Shown here: positions 22,959 through 34,480 of the stretch, piece after piece
How the letters are laid out: every line of letters starts with the position of its first letter
Position numbering within the stretch: position 1 is the stretch's first letter
NCBI GenBank assembly: GCA_023213395.1
Contig: CM041465.1
Location: 91,023,741 to 91,087,740, forward strand
Direction: 5' to 3'
Length of the DNA: 64,000 bases
Source: Cycas panzhihuaensis
Taxonomy: Eukaryota > Cycadophyta
Made by a program: the position numbers and the translations under genes
The notes under the pieces: generated by a model
The model's input: only the letters and a program-made list of their open reading frames with translations
Told to the model about the DNA's origin: nothing
Databases searched by the model: none

Positions 22959-24110
22959 TTGTACAAAATGGGACCAGACAAAGTGCTGCGTAGATGTATA
23001 TTAGAGCATGAGGTACAAAATATGCTTAGGGAAGCACATGAAGGAGCTACTTCAACTCACCATGGTAGCGAAGCAACAACACGAAAGATACTATTAGCAG
23101 GATTATGGTGCTCAACCCTGTTCGAGGATTCGAAAAAATGGATAAAAACTTGTGATATATATGAACGAACAGGTAAGCCTTCAAAGAAAAACTATCTACC
23201 TCTGCATCCAATAGTAGCCCAAGCCCCATTTGAGATATGAGGATTGGACTTTGCAGGACCAATCAACCCTCTAGCCTGGAGAACAAATGCAAGATACATT
23301 TTAGTAGTAACGGATTTTCTAACAAAGTGGACTAAAGCCAAACCTATGAGAAAATGTAATGCAAGGAGCACTGCCCATCTTCTGTATGAAATAATTATAG
23401 TTCGATTTGGATGTCCATTAGAGATAGTATCAGATCAAGGGGGGAGGATTTCTTAATTAAACAATTAAATATTTAACTTCTAAAATTTTAATACATCATG
23501 GCAAGTCCTCACCTTATTACCCCTGAGTAAATGGACAGGTCGAAAGTATTAACAAGATTTTGAAGATTGATTTTATGAAAATTTGTAATATAGAATGAAC
23601 ATATTGGATAAAGAAATTGTACTTTGTCCTATGGGTTGATCAAACTATAAGGAAACAAATGTATAAACACACACCCTTTCAACTGGTATATGAAATGGAA
23701 GCAATAGTCCCTTTGAAGTTTCAGGCAGAAAGCATTTGAGTAGCACAAAAATTAAGAATGGAGATAGGGGATTCATGCAACCAGCAACTAGTCCAGTTAA
23801 TGAAATTGGATGAGGAACGTGGCAATGCCCTTTGGAAATTGCAGATAGAAAAAAAAGAAATGGAATGCATGGCATGATCGGCATTTAAAAAGCCTAGAGT
23901 ATAAGGTAAAGGATTTGGTTCTGTTATATGAGAGTAAATTCTAGATGAAACTTGGAAAAATAAAAATTAGATGGTTAGATCCCTATAAAGTTTCTCACAT
24001 TTATGAAAACGGGGTAGTTAAATTAGAGCAGTTAGATGGTAAACCATTGACTAAACTTGTCATTGGTAGTAGAAAAAGGTTATATAGGTGTTAGAGGAAA
24101 AAAAAAACAC
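22959..24110 (+). pseudogene. Element B integrase
   Basis: Integrase with a zinc-binding region (HEGATSTHHGSEATTRKIL then CDIYERTGKPSKK, where one cysteine has been lost) and the catalytic core MDFAGPINPL, VVTDFLTKW, IVSDQGG, then VNGQVESINKILK containing the glutamate. C-terminal text includes TPFQLVYEMEAIVPLKF. Stops at about 23241, 23455 and throughout the C-terminal part. Confidence 0.8.
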
Positions 24111-24750
24111 AAGGACCAAGGGGATAGATTCTCCAATCAAAAGGAAATATTCGATGGAAATTAGGTAAGGAAATGAAGGCCACATTAAGCAAAAGCAAGG
24201 ATGTGATGATTTTCACATCAACGACAAATGTCATCATGACAAAGACAAGGAGGTCAATCGGTAATTAACTACTAGAAGAGTGGTTCGTATAAATGATGTG
24301 ACCACTACATATAATAATGAAGCATGATGATCAATGAATATCACAATATGATAAAGAGATGTATGGGAAAGCAACGACGGCATATCATGAGGGCGATAGA
24401 AGAAATTAAAGGTAATTAGTATGCAAGTATGTGAAGGTTGAACTAGCGCGTGGACGAAGGTGAATAGATGAGAGACATCGGGCAACAGATGAATCAACAT
24501 GGAGAAGAGTACTAATGACAAAAACAATTGTGTTTAGAGAGGATGACGACCCACGTATCTATTTAGAATGACAGATAAAGTGAGAAGAAGAGATGCAAAA
24601 AAAGTTAATGATATTTGCAGGATTTTAAGAATATGTACTGGTAGGAACTTTTCCATGATCTTTGAAATTCATGAATATTATAATTCCATTGTTAGCTGCA
24701 TAGCTTGACATACTATAGATTTTGGAAGAAATGGTAACAACAGTGACAAG

Positions 24751-25449
24751 TTTACCAAAGGACGATGAACCAGTTAGACCAGATGAGCAAATAAAGATGC
24801 AACTATGAGTGCAACTAACAAGTAGGAGATACAACTGGTGATATGAGCAGGTGCGACTAGGTTACCAACATGTGCGACCAAGGTACCAGCAGGTGCGACC
24901 ACGTTACCAGTAGGTGCAACCAAGGTACTAACAGGTACGACCAGGTTACCAGTAGGTGCGACCAAGGTACCAGCAGGTGTCACCAAGTAACTAGTGGTAT
25001 GACCAGGTTACCAGTAAGTGTGACTGAGTTACTAGTAGGTACAACCATGTCTCCAGCAAGTACGACCAAGCAAACAATAGGTATGACCTAGTAACAATGA
25101 GTGCAATTAGGGCAGCAATTGGTGCGACCAGGGCAGAAATTAACTAAAAGATAAAGTATAAAATAATGTTGATTAATGATAAAATAGTTGTAATAAGTAG
25201 TTACAACCATAGATTTAGAAATAAATATTAGTCATTGTAAGAATGAGAATGTAATATATTTTCTCTACGACTTGCCATCTAACTATAGTTATTTGTACAC
25301 TGTCTTAGCCTACGTTTGGTTGTGAGAGGACCAGACACAGAGCCCTATAGTAATGAAGGCTTGGTTTTTGTGCTCCATTTCATTGTATCTCTCTTTTGCT
25401 TGTAAATTCTTGTGAAGCCTAGATTAAAGATGTTAGAGTAGAAGAGCAA
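24751..25449 (+). repeat. Element B right LTR
   Basis: About 700 bp. It aligns with the two parts of the left LTR and has a longer minisatellite. The start is uncertain within about 10 bp. Confidence 0.82.
24846..25140 (+). repeat. 21-bp minisatellite inside element B LTR
   Basis: About 14 tandem units of a 21-bp motif close to AGGTGCGACCAGGTTACCAGC, with substitutions between units. The left LTR carries roughly nine units in two pieces, so unit number changed after or during integration. Confidence 0.9.
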
Positions 25450-26432
25450 ATGCACAAAGAGAAAATTTCAAGTTCTTAAGGGAAAAAAATAGGTTAAAAT
25501 TTTATTTTCGTTCTTTTAGGTCATAATTTAGATTCTAGTATTTTAGATACTTCTTAGCTTAAAGATTTTGGTTATTCCCCTTAACAAATGTTTGATACCT
25601 TTAGTTATGGTATTTGTTTAGATGAAAAGATTGATATAGATATTTCAAATTCTGGTATTTGAGATACTTCTTGCATTGAAAATTTTAGTTATTCATTTCA
25701 GCAGATATTTGATACTTTGAATCATAGAGTTAGTGTGGATGAAAATATTAGTGCAAAAGATAGTATTCGGAATCCAATTATAGGTGTACACAATGTTGAT
25801 TTTAAAAGTAGATCTATTATATTAATAAGGTATGTCAGAAAAATATGATTTATGGGTCTACTGATGTGTGTGATAGATATGTTTAAGTAAAACATTTAGT
25901 TCAATATGTCAATGTTCCTTTACTTCCTCATATAGATGATCATGTTTCATTTCACAGTATTACTCTTGGTTTAGATATACCTACTTCAAGTGTTGTTTTT
26001 ATTTCAATTCTTACTATTCCTTCTTCATTCAATTCTCAAATTCTTTGTGGTATGTTAGATGGCTTTCATGACTTCAATAATCTTTATGTTATAGATTTAG
26101 ATGATTTTGTTGATATAGAATATATTGGCTAAAATATTTATGCTTCTAGCACTTATATTTTAAGAAGATAATTTTCATGATTTTGATTTATAAGTTAATC
26201 TTTTAGTTGATCAAGAGTAATTGAAATGGATTTAAAACACTCTTGCCACAAATGGTATTGATGGAGTTGATAATTCCATTTGAAGAACTAAATTTTAAGC
26301 AAATAATATTCTCATAGATGTCAAATACAACAAATTAATATACTTCTTTAGCATGATCGAACTCAACATCAAGGGGGGGATGAAAGTGATGATGTGTTTG
26401 CTTTTTCAGCCTAAGTCAATATTAAGGGGGAA
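25450..26432 (+). other. Element A interior, 3' part, with polypurine tract
   Basis: Resumes the element A interior: TTCAAGTTCTTAAGGG matches the sequence just left of element B. A partly open segment (about 25930-26130) reads SFHSITLGLDIPTSS and SSFNSQILCGMLDGFHDF but matches nothing I know. Two purine tracts occur, CAAGGGGGGGATG near 26370 and ATTAAGGGGGAA at 26421-26432; the latter abuts the 3' LTR and is the likely polypurine tract. Confidence 0.6.
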
Positions 26433-26575
26433 TGTTAAAAATATTTTAGTGTTGACTTAGGGCTTTTTGAAGTTGGTTTTATTTAATTATTCTATTTAAG
26501 AGTATCAATTTTGATGTTGTAAGTGTATTGTGATTAATCAAAAAATAATTTTATATGATTTTTTTAATCTATCCT
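26433..26575 (+). repeat. Element A 3' LTR, first part
   Basis: 143 bp aligning with 10955-11097. It is interrupted at ATCCT (26571-26575), the target duplicated by element C. Confidence 0.88.
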
Positions 26576-27683
26576 TGATCTGAATTTTAAATGGGAAAGT
26601 GAAGACTTTAACCAATTGAAACAAAATCTAGAACAATTTATATTATTATTACATAGAATTAAAAATAGTTAGAATTTTCTTACAAAACTCCTTTTGTTTG
26701 TGCTCTATTGAGCATGCAAGAGACTGCTACGACGTTTTGGGAGAGAGAAATTGAGTGCTGGGCACTCCTTGAGCTGCTACTCGTTCTTTGGAACCTCCGT
26801 CTTCGAAGTCTACACAACGTTTTTGGTTGTTGATTACCAAAAACCTCTTTTTGGTGAAGAAATCTAGCTAGCGTCTCTTTCTGGGACTATTGCTACTGCT
26901 GTTTTCTCCACTCGGCTGCAACTACGATCTTTCGGACTCCTTCACAATCCCCACAATAGGTTTATTCTGTTGCATTTCCGTCTTCTTCTCTCTCAACGTA
27001 GATTTCAGTCTTTGGAGCCGTTGTCTTTTCGGAAAGCGATTTTTGAGACTCTCCTCGAATCTTGCTCTGTACTGCGTCTAAGGCTGCGGCGTCCTCTTTT
27101 TCCTGTAAAAAAATCTCTGTCCAATTCCCCCTTGTTCCTCTCCAGATTTTTGCTTAAAAGCATTTTCATTTGCAAGAGGTTTTTCCGTTTTTCCGTTTTT
27201 CAACGGATTCCAAAAAAGCTTATAAAATCTTGGAAAAATCCTTCTAATTTGGAGGTTTTTCTCTTTTAATGTGTAGAGGACACGTGTGCGTAGTCTCTCA
27301 TCAAATTTTGTGCAAAACGGATCCCGTTTGCACTGCCAAAATCATTTCTGTTTTTATTATTTTTTCGTTTTTTGACTTTTAGATAATAGTTACCTTAGTT
27401 GCAGTAGCAGTTGCCGCAGTTGCAGTAGTAGTTGTAGCAACTGTTGCACCTACAGTAATAATCGTAGCACCCACGAATAATCGTAGCACTGCGTAGTGAT
27501 CAAGCGTAGCACCTATTTACACTTGTAGAAATACATTTTTTACATTTTTTAAAGCCTTTTAAAGGCATTTTTCTACTAAATGAAGACTATTTAAGCCTTT
27601 TTAAGGCATTTTTCTACTACATAAAGACCATTAATAAGAAAAACAAGGTATTTTAAGAGTATTAATGATCTGAAAATGGATCA
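26576..27683 (-). repeat. Element C 3' LTR
   Basis: A 1108-bp LTR paired with 32391-33443. Near 27400-27510 it contains a degenerate GTAGCA/GTTGCAGTAG repeat that is shorter in the partner. The purine tract AAAAATGGGAGT (- strand) lies just outside at 27686-27700. Confidence 0.92.
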
Positions 27684-27724
27684 AAACTCCCATTTTTTTT
27701 TAGGAGTTCATGGCCTCATGAACT

Positions 27725-28300
27725 TTATAGTTGTAGATGAGGGAATTTGATTTTCCCTATCTCCTTATTGTACCATTTTGCTTTGCTAAGTACTTGTCCT
27801 TTCTCTGTAATTCTGAAGGACTCGATTATGCCTCTTCGAGTCTTGGTCTGCTTCCTTTGAAGAATGCAATCATTTTGCATTGGTTCCTCTTTCTCTACCC
27901 ACAACTCCTCTGCATTTGGTAAGAGTGGAACTCTGTCTTCATCTTCATCCAACATGGATGGCTCGAACATCTTCAGATTCTCAACATTCACTATGAAATA
28001 CATCTTCATGAATTCTGGAAGTTCAAGCTGGAAAGCATTTTCCCCAATTTTCTTCAAGATTATAAAAAGACCATATCGTAAAGGCTTTAGCTTTTTGCCT
28101 TCACCTTGCAATCTTTTCTTATTGAGGTGCAACCAAACTCTATCTCCTTCCTTAAAGGAATAGCTGGTTCTATGTGCATCATACTACTGCTTGTATCTCT
28201 TGTTGAGATTTTTGAAGCTGCTCTTCAACTTGTTGATGGATTTTTTTTATTCTTTCCAAGAATCTTTGTGCCTTTTCATCTCCTTCTTCCTCCTTTCCAT
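27725..28300 (-). pseudogene. Element C integrase C-terminal region
   Basis: Follows the integrase core on -. It contains LRYGLFIILKKIGENAFQLE and YFIVNVENLKMFEPSML, the integrase C-terminal (GPY/F-like) module. The tail ends EIGKIKFPHL and may be a diverged chromodomain-like end, but the canonical aromatic cage is not evident. The last 135 codons are open; an upstream stop separates them from the core. Confidence 0.75.
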
Positions 28301-28492
28301 TTCCTATAGAAAATTGAGCAGAAAATTCTAAATCGAAAGGACTTGCATGCAGAAATCCTAAACATACCTCAAATGGTGATTTATGGGTTGAGCTATGGAT
28401 ATCTCTATTGAATGGAAATTGTAAGTATGGGAGACTTTCATCCTAAGTCTTAGGATGCTTGGCATTATATATGTCCTGTTGATAACTTCAGT

Positions 28493-29180
28493 CTAGCCGT
28501 CTGTTTGAGGATGAAAAACTGTGCTCATCTTTAGCTTCGTATCCATCATTCTCCAAAGTGTTTGCCAAAAATGACTCAGAAATCTGCTGTCTCGATCAGA
28601 AATGGTTGAGTTGGGAAGTCTAAAATACTTCCAAATAGGCTGGAAAAATAATCTAGCTATGCCTTCTCCTGTATGTGTCTTCCTACAAGGAATCAACATC
28701 ACCATTTTACTGAACCGATCAACAACTACAAACAAATAATCCATACCATTTTTGGTTTGTGGTAGTCCTCCCAGGAAATCCATGGAGATACTTTCCCACA
28801 GTCGTGATGGAACAGGAAGTGGAATGTACAATCCAAACTTCCTATTGGCCAGCTTTGATGTGCTACATAATGTATACCCTTGTACTGCTATAGTCACATC
28901 TTGTTGCATGTTTGGCCAATACATATATCACTGCAAGTTTAGCAACATCTTTCCCACTCCAAAGTGTCCTACAACTCGAGAGGTGTGAGCTTCTCTTATC
29001 CACTTCATTCGGTCTGCATGCTTTAGAATGCAAAGCTTGTCTTGCTTGCAAAGAAGTCCATCTTTCAATTGGAAATCAACAACTATTTTTCCTTGCTGTA
29101 GCTGCTCAAAGATAGGCTTGAATGCCTCATCTTTCAAATACAAATCAACATATTCATTATGACAGAAAGGTTGAAATTGC
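28493..29180 (-). pseudogene. Element C integrase, zinc-binding and catalytic core
   Basis: Integrase inserts the cDNA copy into the host genome. The zinc-binding part (HTSRVVGHFGVGKML; then YTLCSTSKLANRK in the position of the CxxC, with changes) is followed by the core: SMDFLGGLPQTKNGMDYLFV, VVDRFSKM, and SDRDSRFLSHFW. The D-D motif is visible, and HPQTDG lies at the edge before a stop where the glutamate should follow. Confidence 0.82.
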
Positions 29181-29184
29181 ATAG

Positions 29185-29640
29185 CTACCAACAAACTGGA
29201 ATTACCTTGCTGTTGAGGAGGTCTGGACAACAAGTTTGCAATCTTATTCGTCGTTCAACCACGATGTGAGACTGCTGCAAATAGGACATCCACTTCATGT
29301 GCCTAGCCTGCTGTAATTTGGACTGAGTCTGCAAAAATTGCAAAGGCTTGTGGTCGGTGTGGATGACCCCTTCTTTTCCTAACAAATATGGTCTCCAATG
29401 CTTCACTGCTTGGTGTAATGCATAGAGCTCCTTATCGTAAGTTGGGTAGTTTATGATAGCTCCATTAAATGTCTCTGAATGGTATGCTATCGATTTTCCT
29501 TCTTGCTTCAATACTGCTCCCATGGCATAGCCTGAAGCATCAATCTCCAATTCAAATGGCTTCTGCAGCAAGGGTAAATCTAACACTGGTGCCTCACAAA
29601 TTTTCTACTTCAAAAGCCTGAAAGCTTTTTCTTGTTCATT
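29185..29640 (-). pseudogene. Element C RNase H
   Basis: Starts PLLQKPFELEIDASGYAMGA (first catalytic Asp), then SIAYHSETFNGA, YDKELYALHQAVKHWRPYL (Glu) and VIHTDHKPLQFL (Asp). This is a typical Ty3/Gypsy RNase H with the key acidic residues retained. Stops lie just outside the 133-codon open segment. Confidence 0.85.
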
Positions 29641-30420
29641 CTCCTAATGAAACTTTGCATGTCATCCCGTCAATGCATAAAGAGGTGCTGCAATTTGAGA
29701 GAATCTGAAAATAAATTTTCTTAAATATTAACATGCACTAATGAAACTTCTTACCTCTGTGGTTGTCTTGGGTGTGGGCCAATTGAGAATGACTTTAATC
29801 TTTGTTGGGTTAATCTTCAATTCTCCTCCTCCAACCACAAAACCTAAGAAGGCGAGAGATTGTTTTCCAAACTCACATTTCTTTAGATTGAGTTTCAACT
29901 GCTGCTCTTAGAGAACTTTGAGCATTTGCTCGACATGTTGGAGGTGCTCCTCCCATGTATGGCTAAAAATTAGAATATCATCTAGATAAACAATTACAAA
30001 GTCATCAATGAAGGGTCTTAATACTTCATTCATCAACCTCATGAAGGTGGTAGGTGCATTGCACAGACCAAACGGCATCACCAACCATTCGAACAATCCT
30101 TGCTTTGATTTGAAGGCTGTCTTCTAAGTATCCTCCTCTTAGATTCGAACCTGATGGTAGCCTGATTTCAAGTCTATTTTGCTGAAATATCTTGTCGATT
30201 GCAGCTGGTCCAATAAGTCATCTATCCATGGTAGGGGATGTCTATTCTTTATGGTGATCTTGTTGAAAGCCCGGTAGTCAATGCACATTCTCCATTCTCC
30301 ATCTTTCTTTGGCACCAAAACAATAGGTGATCCACATAGGGAACAACTTGGCTTGATCACTCCTTGTTCCAAGAGTTCTTGAATCTACCTCTTAATCTCT
30401 TCATTCTCTAAAACTGAGTT
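29640..30420 (-). pseudogene. Element C reverse transcriptase
   Basis: Ty3/Gypsy RT in two open pieces: 30372-30139 ([37 protein letters not shown]) and 30096-29908 ([20 protein letters not shown], then the catalytic [10 protein letters not shown]). Stops at about 30125 and 29905 break the frame; the connection domain up to RNase H is frameshifted. Confidence 0.88.
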
Positions 30421-31330
30421 TCAGTAGAGACTAAGATTTGGCAAAGGTGAATCAACAACCAGCTGGATTTCATGTTCAATTGCCCTTTTAGGGGGCAACC
30501 CTTTCAGGTCTTGGAATACGTCACTGTACTTATTCCTTAGGCCTTCAATCTGCTGCACTTGCTTCCTATCCAGTGCCTGTATTGAGGACTCTGCTTGCTC
30601 GTTTTCTTCCACCTTTGGCTTTATCATCAGCAGCACAAACTTCCTACAAGCATTAATTAATCTTTTTACTTTTTGGGAAGATATTAGAGAAATCTTCTTT
30701 TGTAGCTTTGATGCATTGATCAGATATGATCTCCCGTCCTTGATGAGTCGAATCTTTCTCAGCCTCCTGTGATGAACTCCATCTCTATCATAGAGATATG
30801 GGCTGCCAAACACAACTTGACAAACATCCAAAGGGACTACCTCACATTCAACTTCATCAATGAACTTTTCAGAAATTACAAATTTAAACTTACATTGGTG
30901 AGTAACCTGCAACTCTAAATCTTTTTGCAACCATCCAAGAGGATATGGTTTTGGATGTGCATGTATTTTAATCGGTTTCTTTACCAATGCTTCTGAGATT
31001 AAATTCTTTTGGCTTCTTCCATCAAAGATGGCATCAACCATGCTTTGCTTTACTTGGATTCTTACCATGAAGAGCTCCTTTCTAATCTTTGGATCAACTT
31101 GCTGATGGTTACTTTAAAGCTCCGCATTAGCCATGAGCATCAACTTCTCATTGGCTTCTTCAATGCCACAAACATTTTCATCACCTACTGAGTTAAGTAA
31201 AGTTTTACCTTCAGTTTTAACTTTATCTTTCCCCTTATTCTTGGGTCATTTCTCTGGGTGTAGAAACCAACAATCTTCTATGCTGTGACCCGCTCGCTTG
31301 CAATGAGTACAAGTGATTTTGATTTGGGTG
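30421..31330 (-). pseudogene. Element C zinc knuckle and protease region
   Basis: Near 31310-31250 a CCHC knuckle reads CTHCKRAGHSIEDCW. The 215-codon frame 31068-30421 begins with the retropepsin region: AIFDGRSQKNLISEALV in the place of D-S/P-G-S-Q-N-L-I, so the catalytic triplet is altered to D-G-R. It later has the linker to RT (LRNKYSDVFQDLKGLPPKRA, EHEIQLV). Confidence 0.78.
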
Positions 31331-31398
31331 GTATTGGCTTGTTTCATCTTGCCAAAACCCTTAATGGATTGTTGTCAAACTTTACCTGGAAACCTCAT

Positions 31399-32285
31399 TC
31401 ATCGGGCAGGTTTGTTGCTACCTTCTAGAGGTGCAAACCTTTTCCTTTCGGTAAAAACCTTCCTGTTCCTCTTTTCTATGGCAATCGCCTTCTTGCTAGC
31501 TTCCTTGAGCGATTTAACTTCAAACAATTGAAGTTTTTGCTGAATATGCTGGTGCAGTCCTCCAATATATTTCAGCATCATATCTTTACCCAGTAAAGAG
31601 ATGCCCAACACAACAACTTGCTTTTGAAATTCTGTTGTATAATCTTGGACATTTGGCCTCTTTCCTATTGGTAATATTGCCATTTAATCCTCTGTTGCTC
31701 TTCATACCCAATAGGATAGAATTGCTTCTTTATGAGGATTTTAAATTATTGCCAAGTGATTTCATTTATATTATGGGATTTAAGGTATGCATACCACTAA
31801 ACTGATACATGCTTAGACAATTTTAACCTAGCAAAAGTGATTTTTTGTTGGTTTTTATACCCATAAATAGAAAAGCATGTTTCTAGTTAGTCCAACTAAC
31901 CATCTAATTTTTCAGCATCTAAAGTTCCATCATAGATAGGCAATTCAAGTTTTGCCTCTACCTTGAATGGATGTGTAAATACTACTGTATTGTCATCTTC
32001 ATCATTTTCTTGTTGGTCTTCTACTAGCTCTTCATTCATTTCCTCTTTCATCGGTTCATCATCTTCTTTCTTTATGCCTTTGGCTGTTGAAGAAGAAGTT
32101 GCAACTAGTTGCGCCATAAGTTGGGTTAGCCTATTAAGGTTTTGCTCAATTTTCACGAACCTTTCTTCAATTTTCTGCTCCGGATCAGCCATCTTCCTTC
32201 GCTGTTTTCTTTCTTTCTCTAGAGGTTTGGTTAAAGGTTCACCCATTAACAGATATTGATATCTAGTTTTCATAAAAACTTCCAC
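31399..32285 (-). pseudogene. Element C gag
   Basis: Gag in two open pieces. The first (32285-31896) has an ATG at 32285, but the conventional start is more likely the methionine at 32192 (MADPEQKIEERFVKIEQNL), which opens a predicted coiled coil and an acidic stretch. The second (31683-31399) carries the gag core end (VQDYTTEFQKQ, LGKDMMLKYIGGL, KSLKEASKKAIAIE). A stop-rich stretch lies between. Confidence 0.8.
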
Positions 32286-32371
32286 AATGAAAGCAAGAGG
32301 ATTTTTTTTCTCTTTTTCTTTTCCTTCTTTTTCTTTAAAATCCCTAAGTTCCCAAGGGTTTCAAGAAAACT

Positions 32372-32385
32372 AGCTCTGATACCAA
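32372..32385 (-). promoter_or_regulatory. Element C primer-binding site
   Basis: AGCTCTGATACCA on +, TGGTATCAGAGCT on -, five bases inside the right LTR; complementary to initiator Met-tRNA. Confidence 0.9.
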
Positions 32386-32390
32386 AATAT

Positions 32391-33443
32391 TGATCTGAAT
32401 TTTGAATGGGAAAGTGAAGACTTTAACCAATTGAAACAAAATCTAAAACAATTTACATTATTATTACATAGAATTGAAAATATTTAGAATTTTCTTACAA
32501 CACTCCTTTTGTTTGTGCTCTATTGAGCATGCAAGGGACTGCTACAACGTTTTGGGAGAGAGAAACTGAGTGTTGGGCGCTCCTTGAGCTGCTACTCGTT
32601 CTTTGGAACCTTCGTCTTTGAAGTCTGCAAAATATTTTTGGTTGTTGATTACCAAAAATCTCTTTTTGGTGAAGAAATCTGGCTAGCGTCTCTTTCTGGG
32701 ACTACTGCTACTGCTGTCTTCTCCACTCGGCTATAACTACGATCTTCCGGGCTCCTTCATGATCCCCGCAACAGGTTTATTCTGCTGTATTTCCGTCTTC
32801 TTCTCTCTCAATATAGATTTCAGTCTTTTGAGCTGTTCTCTTTCTAGAAAGCAATTTTTGAGACTCTCCTCGAATCTTGCTCTGTACTGCATCTAGAGTT
32901 GCGGTGTCCTCATTTTCCTGTCAAAAAATCTCTTTCCAATTCCCCCTTGTTCCTCTCTAGATTTTCGCTTAAAAGCATTTTCATTTGCAAGAGGTTTTTC
33001 CGTTTTCCAACGGATTCCAAAACAGCTTATAAAATCTTGGAAAAATCCTTTTAATTTAGAGGTTTTCCTCTTTCAATGTGTAGAGGATACATGTGCGTAG
33101 TCTCTCCTCAAATTTCATGCGAAAGGATCCTGTTTGCGCCATCAAAATCATTTTCGTTTTTATTATTTTTCTATTTTTTGACTTTTAGGTAGCAGTTGCC
33201 TCGATTGCGATGTGATTGCAGCGATTCTGATGTGATTGCACCTGTAGTAGCAATCGTAGCACTTGCGTAGCAGTCGTAGCACCTATTTGCACATGTAGAA
33301 ATACATTTTTTAAGCCTTTTAAAGAAAATTTTCTACTAAATGAAGACTATTTAAGCCTTTTTAAGGCATTTTACTACTACATAAAGACCATTAATAAGAA
33401 AAACAAGGTATTTTAAGAGTATTAAAGATCTGAAAACGGATCA
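32391..33443 (-). repeat. Element C 5' LTR
   Basis: A 1053-bp LTR, partner of 26576-27683. Shared landmarks include GAGCATGCAAG and CTTGGAAAAATCCTT; indels fall mainly in the GTAGCA repeat. Confidence 0.92.
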
Positions 33444-33448
33444 ATCCT

Positions 33449-33459
33449 TTGCTCATTTC
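33449..33459 (+). repeat. Element A 3' LTR, second part
   Basis: Eleven bases (TTGCTCATTTC) of A's 3' LTR between insertions C and D. The final LTR base is at 43707. ATTTC (33455-33459) is the target duplicated by D. Confidence 0.85.
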
Positions 33460-33762
33460 TAATAGTTAGAGAGCAGAGTGGAGTAGGATAAATTAATCTA
33501 TTATGCCAAAAAAATTTAACATAATTCCAAAAATTGGTGGTGTTGACAAACACTAGGGTATTATGCCCTTAATATTTATAGATAGGGAGTCAGACGGGAG
33601 CCCACCTCAACTAACATTATTTTAAAATTAAAATAATAATAAAACATCAAATAAAATAAACTTACATTAGCATATGTCGGTTATAATTAGCTATAGGATG
33701 ACCCACATACTTCCAATGTAACTTTTACACTTTAATATAAGGTAATGAATATTAGACTAACA
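33460..33762 (-). repeat. Element D 3' LTR
   Basis: A 303-bp LTR aligning throughout with 43407-43701; ends CTAACA on +. The TG at its left edge has mutated to TA. Confidence 0.9.
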
Positions 33763-33930
33763 TTCTTCCCCATAATGTTCATTATGTGTAACTCCAAACT
33801 TTTCTCTGAATTTATAGAATTTAAATTTTTGAAAAAACTTAAGAAAGATAGTTACTGGGTGTTCTTTTATTTTGTAATAGATGAGTTTAATATCACCATC
33901 TTGTATTAATACTTTTACAATGTAGGCCTT

Positions 33931-34480
33931 TTAAAGAATGTGAGGTTCATATGGTTCCCAAACTTGACTTGAAAGGGTGTAATATACGATATTAGAGCAT
34001 GTGAGTATCTTTTCAAAGTTGATAGCAAACATAATTGTTGGTTGACCTTTGTCTTTCTCAATCTTTGCCTTGTAGAGATTATCTTCTTTGTTGAAGTCGT
34101 TTAGGTCAATAGTACACACAATATTGTTGTCTTGTTCTTACATTTATCCCACTGATAGTAGGTCTTCATATGACATGTTATTAATGTATCTAGTTTCTTT
34201 TAATTCAATAATGATGGAGATATTGCCCTTCTCAATAGTTGTGGCTCCCCTATAAATTATTTCCAAGGTGTCCTATGCCTTTTTAGACATGGTCATTTCA
34301 CTTATATTAGAAAATATGTGGTCATCTAAGGTACAAAATATTAACACTAATGCTTCATTATCTTTCTTCACATTTTCTTTAAAGGTCTGTTCCTCATTCC
34401 AAGCAGCATTATTACCTAAATCAATGTAACTATCATTCATAAATTTCTAAAGATTTTTAATAATAAAAAATAATTTCATC
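33931..34480 (-). pseudogene. Element D gag remnant (Copia type)
   Basis: On - around 34400-34270 the translation includes KDNEALVLIFCTLDDHIFSNI and a following STYGG-like region, close to the gag of family X at 59538 (NDNEALALIFCTINDDVFSQV). This is the UBN2-type gag core of plant Copia elements. A further open piece, 34119-33931, follows toward the 3' LTR. Stops interrupt the frame. No protease, integrase or RT motif follows before the LTR. Confidence 0.7.

Larger units (their letters stand above)
13478..25449 (+). mobile_element. Element B: decayed Ty3/Gypsy retrotransposon inside element A
   Basis: The left LTR (13478-13639 plus 17347-17776) and right LTR (about 24751-25449) share a 21-bp minisatellite and a long common end (ATGAAGGCTTGGTTTTTGTG ... 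AGAGTAGAAGAGCA). Between them on + lie gag with zinc knuckles, protease, RT (FLDD), RNase H and integrase, in Ty3/Gypsy order. Every frame carries stops. The left LTR is split by element F. A possible TSD is GTGCA (13473-13477) and ATGCA (25450-25454), one mismatch. LTR edges are uncertain by several bases. The integrase text (KWTKAKP, VNGQVE, YEMEAIVPLKF) looks non-chromoviral, perhaps Tat-like; that is inference. Confidence 0.85.
26576..33443 (-). mobile_element. Element C: Ty3/Gypsy retrotransposon inserted in the 3' LTR of A
   Basis: A 6868-bp element with ATCCT at 26571-26575 and again at 33444-33448 as target-site duplication. The LTRs are 26576-27683 and 32391-33443, beginning TGATCTGAATTTT and ending GGATCA. 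It reads on -: the primer site abuts the right LTR, and the order leftward is gag, protease, RT, RNase H, integrase. Frames are longer and less broken than in A, B, D or E, but stops remain in every domain, so this copy is inactive. It is one of the younger insertions in the nest. Confidence 0.95.

Noticed and set aside
31963-32259. 98-codon serine-rich + frame
   Set aside because: It is the complement of the acidic, coiled-coil part of the element C gag.
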